A stretch of DNA of 64,000 nucleotides from Dichotomocladium elegans (taxonomy: Eukaryota; Mucoromycota; Mucoromycetes; Mucorales; Lichtheimiaceae). Below are positions 21,387 to 31,403 of this stretch, in pieces (within the stretch, counting starts at the first letter, position 1; each line of letters starts with the position of its first letter). The notes under the pieces were generated by a model. The model was not told where the DNA came from, ran no database searches, and worked only from the letters and a program-made list of their open reading frames with translations. Position numbers and translations under genes: made by a program. The DNA lies in contig JAIXMN010000011.1 of the NCBI GenBank assembly GCA_025716815.1, positions 248,001-312,000 of the forward strand. Direction: 5' to 3'.

Positions 21387-23570
21387 TTACGGTCGTCTCG
21401 ACCCGCCAGAGCGTGCACCTCGTGGCCTTCCTGGCCTTGCCCGTCGTAGTCTCACGCTGCGCTGCTCTGGTTCAGGTGAGTGTGGCCTTCCACCAGCTGC
21501 GGATGCTTGTGCAGCATTTCTTCTCTGGAACCTTGCTGGGATGATACCATCTTCCCGAAGACCCCGGAGGATATGATGCATGTTGAGAGCCGCCGCCAGA
21601 TCCCGGTTCCATAACCTTGGTTGACAAACACCCTCTGCCATGCCTGCTGTACAGTTTTGATTTGTGCATCTATTGAAACATCAAAATACTGTATTATAAT
21701 CTTTTGGAAATATAACACAACATGCCCGTCCTTCATACCGTAGCAGGCCATGGCAGATCGTGAGCGGATTGTCGGGTCGTCGATATGGGCGTGGATTAGG
21801 AACCATTTTAAAGGTAGCAAGGCTTTCATTGTCACATACAGGGCAGCACTTGCTTGTCTTGTGCTCGTCGATCAAATAAATATTGCAATTGTTCTTCTTC
21901 AACAGCCGCCGGAAGCCGACACCACGGATAGGCTCGTGATATCTTGTATGCGGCGCAGACCAATTTCCCATCACGAAAACGGACTTACTGCCAAACTTCG
22001 CATTCAAAGAGTCGAGAAGCTTTTCATCTGCTTGCTGCTTCTTGTAAAACGCTGACAGGCGAAGTTTTCGAAAAAGAAATTGCGGGTTCGGGTGGTTCGT
22101 AGTGGTTGTCGCGTAGAAAGACTTGAGAACTACAGAGACCCGGTTCTTGGCGGCGAGGTATCCGTCGTAGTTGGGCACGGAAAGCGTATGACTTTGAAAT
22201 TGAGATAGATTCTGCTCAGCCAACGCGACATCGGGTCGCTCTAACTTGAGTCGTTCTCGGAGTCTGCGGTACCGTTTGGTCTTGCGTGTATGATCTTGAA
22301 GCTGCTTTGTATATCGGAAGGTCTGGTGGTTGTCGGGTGACGAGTTCTCATGAACGCAATACAACAGGTCCCTTCTGCCAGGATCAATGGTGACCCATTG
22401 TCCTCTATAGTCTTCGTTCCGGACTATCTGTGGGGTGACGTATTCGATATCTTCGCTCTGGATGCCAAATCTCTGTCCGAAACCCGATTGAAGGCCATTT
22501 GTCTTGTTGGACACAATAACACCGACGCCGTCAGTGTGAATAGTCCCACGAAATTGGAGCATTCTTGGGGTTTGAAAGCTCTTGATTTCAGGTTTACTAC
22601 ACGTCTCCAGTACTCCATATTGCTTGTGTGGGATTCCATTTTGCAGCCCAGGATATGGTAGCAAAGGATTTTCGTATCGATCTCCATGTAGCATGGTGAC
22701 CACGAGCGACGAAGTGGAAAACAGTTGAATCCGCGTATTCCGTTCTGTTGACAAACGCGTGCAAGCTGGAAGAAGGCGTTGAAATGCTTAACAGGATTGG
22801 CCTTGGCGTCGTAATAGATACTCTGGTGTTGGAATTGGTGGTTTCGGGGGTAAGCGTTTAAGACAGGTTGTAGGATATCGTATGCTTCCCGAAGAAATCC
22901 AGGTTCGGCATTAATGTCTTCCCTCAAAACACCTCGACGGGCAATTGCTAGCTTGAATCCTGTGGCATGCCGGGTGATGGTTTCATAAAGGTCCTGGCGT
23001 ACTTGATCGGGGCTTAGGCCCTGTGCGATTAACTCTCGCTTGCGGTCGGCTTTTCGCTGACGAAGATTCAGGATGACGTTGATGACACGCCGAAGGTGTT
23101 GCCCGAACCGCATGTGGACATTATTCACGTAAGCAGTATAAATCTTGGTGCCTTCGTAAGAAGAACATTGCTGGGAATAAGGGAACGCAGGCCTGTCGTA
23201 TCCGCATATCCGAAGGTACTCATCCTTGTGGCGATTAATTAGTTCTCGGATGCGGGCAGTTTCACCTTGGGTGCGGCGTTCGGCTTTGGTAACCATGGAG
23301 AGCCAAACTTCTGAAAAGAACTTCTCCGTGATGTTTTCCTGGATGTTAAAATTTGGATCGCGCGCTGCCTCGTTGCTGAAAATATATTTGGCGAACGCGT
23401 ACGCCTGTGTTGTGGACAAGGTCAACCAACTGATACAGACGTTCACGGTACTGCTGTCGCCAGCCGATGCCCCGTATGGACGATTTCACCCCAATTATAC
23501 GGCCAGTGCGGTCAATGCTGTGGCCAGTGCGCATGCCTTCGGGAATGACGGGGCGGTGGGGTTGGGCCAT
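21387..23570 (-). pseudogene. Fanzor (eukaryotic TnpB-like RNA-guided nuclease), frameshifted
   Basis: OMEGA-type RuvC nuclease of a mobile element. It reads minus from the ATG at 23570 (MAQPHRPVIPEGMRTGHSID) to the stop at 21387. Three reading-frame segments join as: about 23570-23410; about 23410-22570 (includes FNCFPLRRSWSPCYMEIDTK); about 22570-21739. A true 69-nt intron (21738-21670) follows, then the last exon 21669-21387. The RuvC residues are present: D in VTIDPGRRDLLYC, the shifted E in LIDEHKTSKCCPVC, D in LWNRDLAAALNMHH. A zinc-finger set spans CCPVC, CHGLLRCTNQNC and the intron junction. Frameshift 1 lies near 23404-23418 (LVDLVHNT to QAYAFAKYIF). Frameshift 2 looks like one base lost from a C run at 22567-22570 (RAFKP to RMLQFRGTIHTDG). 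Either a recently dead copy or one with two assembly errors; the rest is well preserved. Confidence 0.85.
21670..21738 (-). other. 69-nt intron inside the Fanzor zinc-finger region
   Basis: GTATGA donor and TTTCAATAG acceptor on the minus strand. Splicing joins CHGLLR to CTNQNC and brings the final RuvC aspartate (WNRDL) into frame; reading through gives a stop. Confidence 0.8.
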
Positions 23571-23625
23571 TTGATGGGTGAAGACCTAGGGTATATTATT
23601 TCTTAGTATCGCAGAGCCGAGTAAC

Positions 23626-24135
23626 TCATGCTAAAATAGCACTCTTATGCTCTTCATCGAGGATACGTGAACGACTTCTGTCTCTACATTTCTTAAAAAT
23701 GTTGTCAGGGCCCTTTTCGTGATGTGATGCCCATCGCTGAGCTGACCAAACTTGGAATCCTAGCCGTTTTGCAGCAGCTGATGCACTCGAGACCTTCTCA
23801 AACATCAGTTTGAAAAATCCATGCTTATATTTATCGATGTACATTGTATAGCCGCGCTTAAAGTCTGTTTCCTTCACTTGGATGTTTATACCTTCTCGCT
23901 TGGGGATATGTGTAGCAACGACGCCAAGGTTACCTCTGAAAGACAAACTAGGCAGATATTCTGTGTGAGGACAAACCGATCGAACAGAATACATTCCCTC
24001 ATCAATAATACAGTCCATACGTTCAGGGCAGCCGTGCTCATCATCGACGTGGCCTTGTCCATCTTCGTAAAAAAGTAGATTGCTGATTTCAAAAGGATAA
24101 AAGGCTGACAAAGTTTTTTGGGCGATATCTTCCAC
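23626..24135 (-). pseudogene. Transposase N-terminal fragment (Tc1/mariner-like)
   Basis: Open frame of about 169 aa with no ATG at its 5' end and a stop at 23626. The C-terminal half, SSASAAAKRLGFQVWSAQRW, then ILDEEHKSAIL, matches the helix-turn-helix start of Tc1/mariner (IS630-type) transposases common in Mucorales genomes. No DDE catalytic part follows, because the Fanzor gene begins 56 bases further on. The upstream half (LLFYEDGQGHVDDEHGC) is homologous to the two fragments in the inverted repeat at 24.3-25.8 kb. Truncated, not functional. Confidence 0.6.
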
Positions 24136-24302
24136 CGCACATCCGACATTAGTTTTGCCATCAAGTGTAAAATTTCTGGGCCTATTTTTGTGATCTTGCG
24201 ACTTTCAGAATTGCTAGGACACGGTTTCAATTTTGGAAAACGGTGTATAGCTGGTGCCATCTTGCTACATAGAAGTGAATAAGGTAAATCAAATGTGGGT
24301 TT

Positions 24303-24910
24303 GTATACAGTCATTTCAGAAAGTCGGATTGCTGATGTTGAGTTCAATATCATGCTCACGTGTCATGAACTTTCATTTTACAGAGAGTGAAAATGAGTAT
24401 GCAATTTTTTATGGAGATCGACAAGTTCTTGTTGATGAAAATGGAGTTGAGCCCATGGATTTTGTTGTTGACGAGGAGTTATCCATTATCGATATAATAA
24501 GTTCCCGTACTCGTTTTATCATGAATAAACCTCTGGAAAGAAGTTCAAATCCTGCCGTGCGCCCCGTTGCGGATAAGAAGAACAATGATGTTGATATGGA
24601 GATATGTAACAAGCAACGCTATACATACTATTTACTCTGATGAAGACAAGACTAGATTTTTCATTTATTTTCCAGCAAATGCTTGAATGCTTCTGCGGAT
24701 GCGAACCAATTAGGTCTGCATGTCCGAGGAGCCCCGAGATGGGTCAAACATTATTACGAAAACCATGAAAGCATCTCAAATGAAGAAAAAATCAGCTTGA
24801 TGTCGTACTCTTGGAGAAGAGCATAAGCAGTTTCTTTGAAATTACATTGATAAGAACCCTTCTGCTGTTGCAATTGAATCGGCAGTGTCACGATCAAAAT
24901 GGAAGTCATT
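24303..24910. repeat. Left arm of a ~600-bp inverted repeat (transposase-derived)
   Basis: Contains, on the plus strand, a 5' transposase fragment (EYAIFYGDRQVLVDENGVEP, then MDFVVDEELSIIDIISS), ending with a stop at about 24640. Degraded HTH sequence follows (ASADANQLGLHVRGAPRWVK, EEHKQFL) with stops and shifts. The reverse complement recurs at 25154-25780. Confidence 0.8.
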
Positions 24911-25153
24911 CTTCACTCATCTTTTGCCATGAGCGATTCTTTTTCTAAAACTTATTTAGCTTATCTTTACTCTTGACGAATGACCAGAACTTTTCAATTG
25001 GATTTACTTACCTATATCACTTGAGCTTTGGATAGAAGCGTTATCCATGGCAAGATAATCCTCTTCATATCGGGGGTACTTGTCGGGAGATTGACACGGC
25101 ATCAAATTAATGCAATGAAGTGTACTTTGCATGAATGAAAATGCAATACCTTG

Positions 25154-25780
25154 AATGTCTTCCATTTTGATCATGACACTGCCGATTCACTTACAACAGC
25201 AGAAGGGTTCTCATCAATGTAATTTCAAAGAAACTTCTTATGCTCTTCTCCAAGAGTACGACATCAAGCTGATTTTTTCTTCATTTAAGATGCTTTCATG
25301 GTTTTCGTAATAATGTTTGACCCATCTCGGGGCTCCTCGGACATGCAGACCTAATTGGTTCGCATCCGCAGAAGCATTCAAGCATTTGCTGGAAAATAAA
25401 TGAAAAATCTAGTCTTGTCTTCATCAGAGTAAATAGTATGTATAGCGTTGCTTGTTACATATCTCCATATCAACATCATTGTTCTTCTTATCCGCAACGG
25501 GGCGCACGGCAGGATTTGAACTTCTTTCCAGAGGTTTATTCATGAAAAAACGAGTACGGGAACTTATTATATCGATAATGGATAACTCCTCGTCAACAAC
25601 AAAATCCACGGGCTCAACTCTATTTTCATCAACAAGACCTTGTCGATCTCCATAAAAAATTGCATACTCATCTTCCCCTTCTGTACTAAGCAACAAGTAG
25701 AAATAAATGAAAATTCATAACACGTGAGCACAGCATTTAACTCAACATCAGCGACCCCTACTTTCTGGAATGACTGTACA
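25154..25780. repeat. Right arm of the ~600-bp inverted repeat
   Basis: Inverted copy of 24303-24910. On the minus strand it encodes nearly the same fragment (EYAIFYGDRQGLVDENRVEP; shared tail NNDVDMEICNKQRYTYYLL). A few substitutions and a ~20-base difference near the fragment's 5' end separate the arms. A 243-base non-repeated spacer (24911-25153) separates the arms. Confidence 0.8.
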
Positions 25781-26560
25781 CTGTACAGCATTGGGTTCGC
25801 GGGTATTGATTCTACCTTGCACAATGTTACCAAATCAATTATACTCCAGCGTCTCGTATGGATTCCTGTTTATTTTGCTTAGAACCGCGTCCCTCCGCCC
25901 ATTTCATTTGAAACTGCCACTCGTTGTCAGGCACCGAGGACTTACTTAGGCTTGCAATTGTGCATATTAATCCTGTCGTCAGCGCGACACCGTTGCTGTG
26001 ATGTACAATAGATACTGAGGAAAAGCTTGCGATCATTGCGAGCATAGTCGCTGTCATGGGCACCAAGGCGGTTGTCCTGCATAAAAAGATCTATTGTTGT
26101 CAACATCACACCCTGCCCGTGAATTTCTTTCTGAAGAAAATGAAAAATGATCAGGGTAGACAATTCACAGCTTCCGCAGGTTTGAGCTTGAATAAGAATG
26201 GTGCGTTCGTCGCTTATAATCCTGATGGCAGGCTATTAACAAAGCAAGAAACATTTACGCAGCCTATCCGGCGAAGGGGAGGAAGAGATTTCCATAAGGG
26301 TACATACCCGAAAAAGATGACTGTGGTAGGAATATCAGCAGAAAGACTCATTCATTGTATCAGACAACGATTGCATGTACAAACAGGCCTGATGAAGTTG
26401 CGTTCCTCACCCACCCCACTCCGACCCCACCCCCTTTTGGAAACCAATGCTGGATTCGGCATATTGGTCAAACCCTCGTTCACTCTCCCTCTCTCCTTCT
26501 CTCTCCCTCTTTACCTGTCCCATTCGCCCCCTCCTTTTTTCACATATTCTCTTTTATCTC
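25781..26560. other. Region between the inverted repeat and VMA22
   Basis: Weak further similarity to the repeat arm extends to about 25830. Frames on both strands (25839-26163 minus, 26056-26568 plus) are open but unrecognised and overlap each other; probably element remnant plus the pyrimidine-rich leader of VMA22. Confidence 0.4.
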
Positions 26561-27485
26561 ATGAGTAATTCATCGGCCAATGGCGACCTCGCAGTAGAGA
26601 AAGAGATTGATAAGCTCTGCAAGGATCTCGACGCCATTGCACTCAAGTACCTAAGCAAACTGGAAGAATATACCCAAAACTGGCAGATAACCAGCCGACA
26701 ACTGCAGCAGGTAAATGCACATATAAGTACATATGAAATATAATAATAAGAAACGAGCCATAAGGAACCTGTGCTCAATGTTGCTCACAGAAGTTAAAAT
26801 AGGGATTCATGCATTTAGCCCATGCAAAATACACCATGGGGCCAACAACGATCTCTCCTTGCTCATACGATGAACGCATGAAGGCACAGACAAGAGTGTA
26901 AGTCGAAGCAATATGCATATAAGCATATACACACCTATATCGACTCAAATCCTGCATGTTTGGGTATATGTGTCTCCATGCACGTGTGGGTGTGTATGTG
27001 GGTTCGTCTAGGACGGTCACTGGGCAGCAGGTCATGCCTCTCGAGATACCACCACCAGAAAGTTCGAATACCAGTAGCAGTGGGATCAGACTCAGACAAC
27101 CACAACTACGGAGAAATCGCCATCACAACCCTTGGAGGCACGATAATTATCAGCGCGATTCTGCAGACCACAATGAATTTGAAATGGACGAAAAGCTGAA
27201 CCGAATACACAAGAACGCAACCCATTCGAGAGATCCGCTGCACTGGTTTGGACTACTTGTCTCGCCTTCATTACGCACATCGCAGGATCATTTCAAGATA
27301 GGTAAGCTAGGAGAAACAATGCAGTAGTGAAAGATAATATTCAATTTTTCTCAACCGCTATAGCCACGCATCGATTAATAGAACAGGTGAATTTTATACA
27401 TGAACTTGACGCCCTCGAGGTGCGATACCGCAAACTGGAGCAGCAGAAATTAAGCCTGATGGAATCAATAAAGGCTCACGACTAA
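26561..27485 (+). CDS. VMA22: V-ATPase assembly factor Vma22 / CCDC115-like
   Basis: ER-associated helper for assembly of the V-ATPase V0 sector, acting with Vma12 and Vma21 in yeast. Exons: 26561-26710, 26803-26897, 27012-27301, 27364-27485; 218 aa. The N-terminal coiled coil (LCKDLDAIALKYLSKLEEYT) leads to the family block GFMHLAHAKYTMG plus CSYDERMKAQTRV. A variable hydrophilic loop follows, then RDPLHWFGLLVSPSLRTSQ and a C-terminal helix (LIEQVNFIHELDALEVRYRK). The second intron ends at the AG at 26802; the AG at 26790 would give a stop. Recognition rests on the SYDERM and DPL-WFG-LV-PSLR motifs and on the length. Confidence 0.8.
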
Positions 27486-28050
27486 GATACACAACAGGAT
27501 TGTTTGGTTGGGCGATGGACAAACCGATCTCCTCTCTTTTACCTCCTGCTGTTGCACGCTGTTTCGACGCTGCATGCCGTCGAACACTTTCGAATCCACA
27601 AGCTGCTCCTCCCACTCAATACATTTAGGAAACATGAACGCAAAACCGCAGATTCACTGATACCCTGGTCACCTTGAGTTTAGTGTCCTGGGGCAAGTCC
27701 ACAATTTGATCGCGGAATTCGCTATGTACATATTCCCCTTAGTCGATTAGCTTGCTGACGCCTCTCCTCTCCTGCCTTACATTTCTGGGACCTCGGCAAT
27801 TTCGTCTCCAAGTTTACCCCAGTTTGCGAAGCCTGCGCCGGCCTTTTTGATAGAATCTGTGGCACCATTTCTTGGGCGGGCCGCGTTATTTATTTAATTC
27901 TTTTATTTGCGAGCGAGGCGTTGGAAGCATCCTCCCAATAAAGAATTGCGTTACCGAGATAAGTGCTTGTCTTGGCGGTTTAGCACAATAGCATCCTTCT
28001 TGCTTCGGGTCATCGTTGCGGTTGTATGAGTGTACAAGTGAGGAAAGTGG

Positions 28051-28075
28051 GAAAGAAAGAAAGAAAGAAAGAAGG
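28051..28075. repeat. GAAA tetranucleotide microsatellite
   Basis: About six GAAA units ending in GAAGG; intergenic. Confidence 0.85.
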
Positions 28076-29149
28076 AAGTACGTATTCAATGGAGATGGGA
28101 ACTCTTCGATGCATTTATTTCACACACTGAACCGCCGAAATGGGGTAGCGCCTCCAGCAAATTCCCATGGTCTACCTTGTCGCATACATCGACCATGATG
28201 CACACCACACGTCTCAGAAGCAGCTCGATATGCGACGGCCATCATTACCACTTCCGCGTCCAGCTCCTGTCTCCTAGTAGCCTTGGGTTCCGCCGAAACT
28301 GGGGGTGCGGGGCTATTCGCGGAAATGGGCAGAGTCGAGATATGTGTTTTTTAATAAGCCGAAGAATCGCTAAACCAATAAAACAAGGCGCCGGAAGGAG
28401 GGAGCGAGGAAAATGGGATGTTGATGGATTTGGAAACCGAATGGCGCTTGATATGCCTGTGTATGGAGCGCGTTCCCTAACCCCCAACAGCTCAAACTTC
28501 ATTGATTGCAGTTTATGGCAAAGAACAGCAGTGGCTGTCTCTCTGTATGCCTGCATGAAAAAAAAACAGTGATATGCGTGAAAGATCCACAAACGTACAG
28601 ATATGCAAGCCGTCCATATGATGGCCTCCTCCAGCTGATCTTTTTTTGTAGCCGGCTATCTCAGCAGATAATGGGAGGAGTTTTGTTTTCTCGGTAGGAC
28701 TATTATCACAAAAGGACGGATGGCTTATTTGAGCGTTCATGTTGAGCATACATTTCTCTCTTTCTCTCTCTTCTTTGGCACCTAAGCATTGTGAAACAGC
28801 ACCCGAGAAAACTTTTGGTCCATGTGGGAAGCAGAACGCGCCTGAAAAGTAAAAGGCATTTACGTATTTAGTCAGCGGAGGCTGGTTAAACACCATTCGC
28901 GCTTCCGACATTGCTCTATCATTCCATGGAACCCTGCCATGCCCAACGAAGAGATCGCACCAATATAAAGAGCCACGTTCCCTTCCCTATCCCTCGACAC
29001 AGGTGAGTTCCCTATACTTTCTCTCTGCACTGCTGCTTACCGTTGATTACGCTATATCCTTCCGAACAGTAATAGTGGCAATAACTCAATCGTCTGAAAC
29101 CGACCAGCAGTGAGGTAAGCATTCCTCAACCAGTAGCACCCCGCGTAGA

Positions 29150-29242
29150 ATGAGAGTATGCACTGCATGCAAAAGTTATCGGCGAAATGGCCATCTGTCT
29201 CAGACCGGCAGGTGTTGCTTCAGCAATTGTCGCGTGTTATGA
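29150..29242 (+). CDS. Possible short zinc-knuckle ORF
   Basis: Thirty residues: MRVCTACKSYRRNGHLSQTG, then RCCFSNCRVL. The spacing C-x2-C-x7-H-x6-C resembles knuckles at the ends of mobile-element proteins. An in-frame stop upstream and no neighbouring domain make a relic or chance more likely than a gene. Confidence 0.15.
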   Translation: MRVCTACKSYRRNGHLSQTGRCCFSNCRVL

Positions 29243-30282
29243 CATCGCTCCTTGAGTTCTGAGGCAACAGTCTTGCAAGGGCGCGCGCTCTCTCTTTCAC
29301 ATAGCGTTTAATTTGACCCAATGCTGGTGTATCAAAACAGAAGGCCAAAGAAGAATGCAAATGCTGACAGAATGAAGAATTCAGCCGCTTCTTCTGAGAA
29401 GTTGATCACGAAAACAAGCGGGGGAGGACCCCCAGAAAAGTTGCAAAGCGCAATGCTTCTCCATCGGCTTTGAAAGACTACATACTTGAAAGGCAAGCAA
29501 GAATAACCGTCAGGGTATACTTGGAAGGGGTTCCCCAAAATGTTCAAACTCTCTATGCAGTTAGACATATCGCAGAGGGGGTTGTTGTTATTGTTGTTGG
29601 CCTGGGGATTTTTCTTTGGCACAGGCGTACACACAAATTCTCCCGTTTAGGGCGCTGCTGCGAAAGGGATCTGCTATTCCAATAAGATTGAAAGGCAATC
29701 CTATAGATTCTGCACCTTTTGACCATGAACCAGAAATCGGCATAAATCTTACCTCTGCTCTTTGAACAAGCTTCGTTTATGGCACGAAACATGGATCACT
29801 TCGAATTCATCGGATCCAAACAGATTATATTTCCAAATAAAATACAACAATAAAAAGAAATGCAAACGATGATCGTTTTAGCGCTCCCACGTAGCCACGT
29901 GCAGGTTAATCGATGTGCTATGATCAACACAGAGTGTATAAGCAAGGATCCCTAGAAGCCCTATTTTCAGTTTATCCATCCTTGGTATTATTGACTCGTT
30001 GATGCAGTCAGGAGTTCTCTGGTCCTTCAAATTTACTATCCTGCACGCGATTGCCATACAGAAGCATGACATCTGCACAAAGTTGTGTCATTTATGGTTC
30101 TTTTCAGCTCTGAGCAGATCCACATCCTTCATATCTAACTGGTAGTTGCATCGAGCAACTTCGCTGCATCCCGAGTTCTACTTTATCAATGGACTTTATT
30201 TCTTAACTGATTCTCGGTTGCTCGAGTTGTCCAATACACACACTCTCTCTCCGACGCCCATTTGCGCGTCATCAACAGGTAA

Positions 30283-30683
30283 CCGCAACGATGACGCCGT
30301 TATACCGCCTTCGGATGACCAGCACCATGGTGTTAAATTCAATTCTGACTTGGTCAACAAAAAGTTCAAGAACGGTATACATACGGATGTTATTGAGGTC
30401 ATTCGGTGCGGGTCTCTCTGTTTTCTTTTTTTTTACATCACCTCTGTATTATCCGCGTGAATGTCAACATGCAAGCGAAAGATATCGAATTCCCCAGATA
30501 ACCTCTTTATTAGCCCAGCTCATGCGATTGATAACGGCCAATACTTCCTTAGCGCGCCCAAGTCGGCTGAGAACGCACAGAACAATGGTAGTATGGATAT
30601 TATTTATATATTTACAGTATGCTATAGTCCCACCGCCCCAGGTCGTGGTCCACGGTAATAACCGTCCTCGCTATGAAGAGTAG
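30283..30683 (+). CDS. Doubtful hypothetical gene
   Basis: Two incompatible readings exist. One is an ATG-started 130-aa frame (30291-30683) crossing a poly-T stretch. The other is a spliced reading in another frame, starting after an AG at 30279 (GNRNDDAVIPPSDDQHHGVK), continuing about 30470-30590 (SPDNLFISPAHAIDNGQYF) and ending VVVHGNNRPRYEE after an intron to 30627. The second has more protein-like composition, but I could not find a donor in the right phase for its first intron, nor a start codon. Family unknown. Confidence 0.2.
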
Positions 30684-31330
30684 AGATCGAAAACATGTCT
30701 TTCAATGTCTTTATCTGTTTCCCTCTCCTGGTGAGAGCAAAGCGTATTTCTCCAGGAATTTCTCATCACTGTTGCTCTCAATACAAATCCGCCAACGTCG
30801 CATGAAGCTAAGAACCAATATGTTACAGAACCATGATCCACGTATAGGCCTATAGAATACAATAGACCCAAGTCGACATGTACAAACCTTCTGGAGCACC
30901 GTGCTGCCATCAGATTCTCCCCCCCCCCTGAACAGCAGGGCGCAAAGGTAACTTTTCTAAGAATTACCACTATCTGTAAGAAAAAGGGCAAGATGGCTGT
31001 TGCTCCTTCCTCGTTTTTCAACCATCACCCACCACGCATTTTACGATGACCATTAAAAGACGCATAGGTACGAACCATGCGGAGACGATTGCAACGAGCA
31101 TTATTTCTTGAATGAACGTGGCGTCATATGAGGGGTGTGCTTGTGGAGGGGTAAAGGCAAGTAGCCCCGCAACAAATGGCATTCATCCAAGCCTTGGTGC
31201 GCACCGGCATGGAACCTAGAAGAGGGGCTTGAGGATTATGAGAACGCGAAGGGGTGCGGGATGGAGGCGGGGTTGGGGTTTGGGGGGGGTGGAAGGAAGC
31301 CAGCGAATGAGTAAGTGGGTGATCGTTTAA

Positions 31331-31338
31331 TATAAAAA
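31331..31338 (+). promoter_or_regulatory. TATA box of beta-glucosidase
   Basis: TATAAAAA about 70 bases upstream of the ATG at 31404, the usual distance for a TATA-driven fungal secreted enzyme. Confidence 0.5.
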
Positions 31339-31403
31339 GCGTAATGGGATTATTGTATCTCATCGGCCTATTCAATTAAACGTCTCTTGCACTTGCAACC
31401 ATC

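Larger units (their letters stand above)
27486..31403. other. Gene-poor region, 3.9 kb
   Basis: Holds a (GAAA)n tract at 28051-28075, a TATA-like CCAATATAAAG near 28958-28968 followed by splice-like GT/AG signals, and two doubtful small frames listed separately. The 132-aa minus frame at 28513-28911 is not recognisable. No supported gene. Confidence 0.45.

Noticed and set aside
21452..21835. Reading the Fanzor C-terminal region as a separate 127-aa protein
   Set aside because: A 69-nt intron explains the frame change and restores the zinc finger and WNRDL motif.
26056..26568. 170-aa plus-strand frame ending in VMA22
   Set aside because: Runs through the pyrimidine-rich leader of VMA22 into its start codon and has no recognised domain.
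28513..28911. 132-aa minus-strand frame beginning MSEARMVFNQ
   Set aside because: Has an ATG, but crosses a GA-rich simple repeat and shows no domain; not enough for a gene call.
30671..31021. 116-aa minus-strand frame
   Set aside because: Low-information composition and no homology recognised; overlaps the doubtful plus-strand reading.
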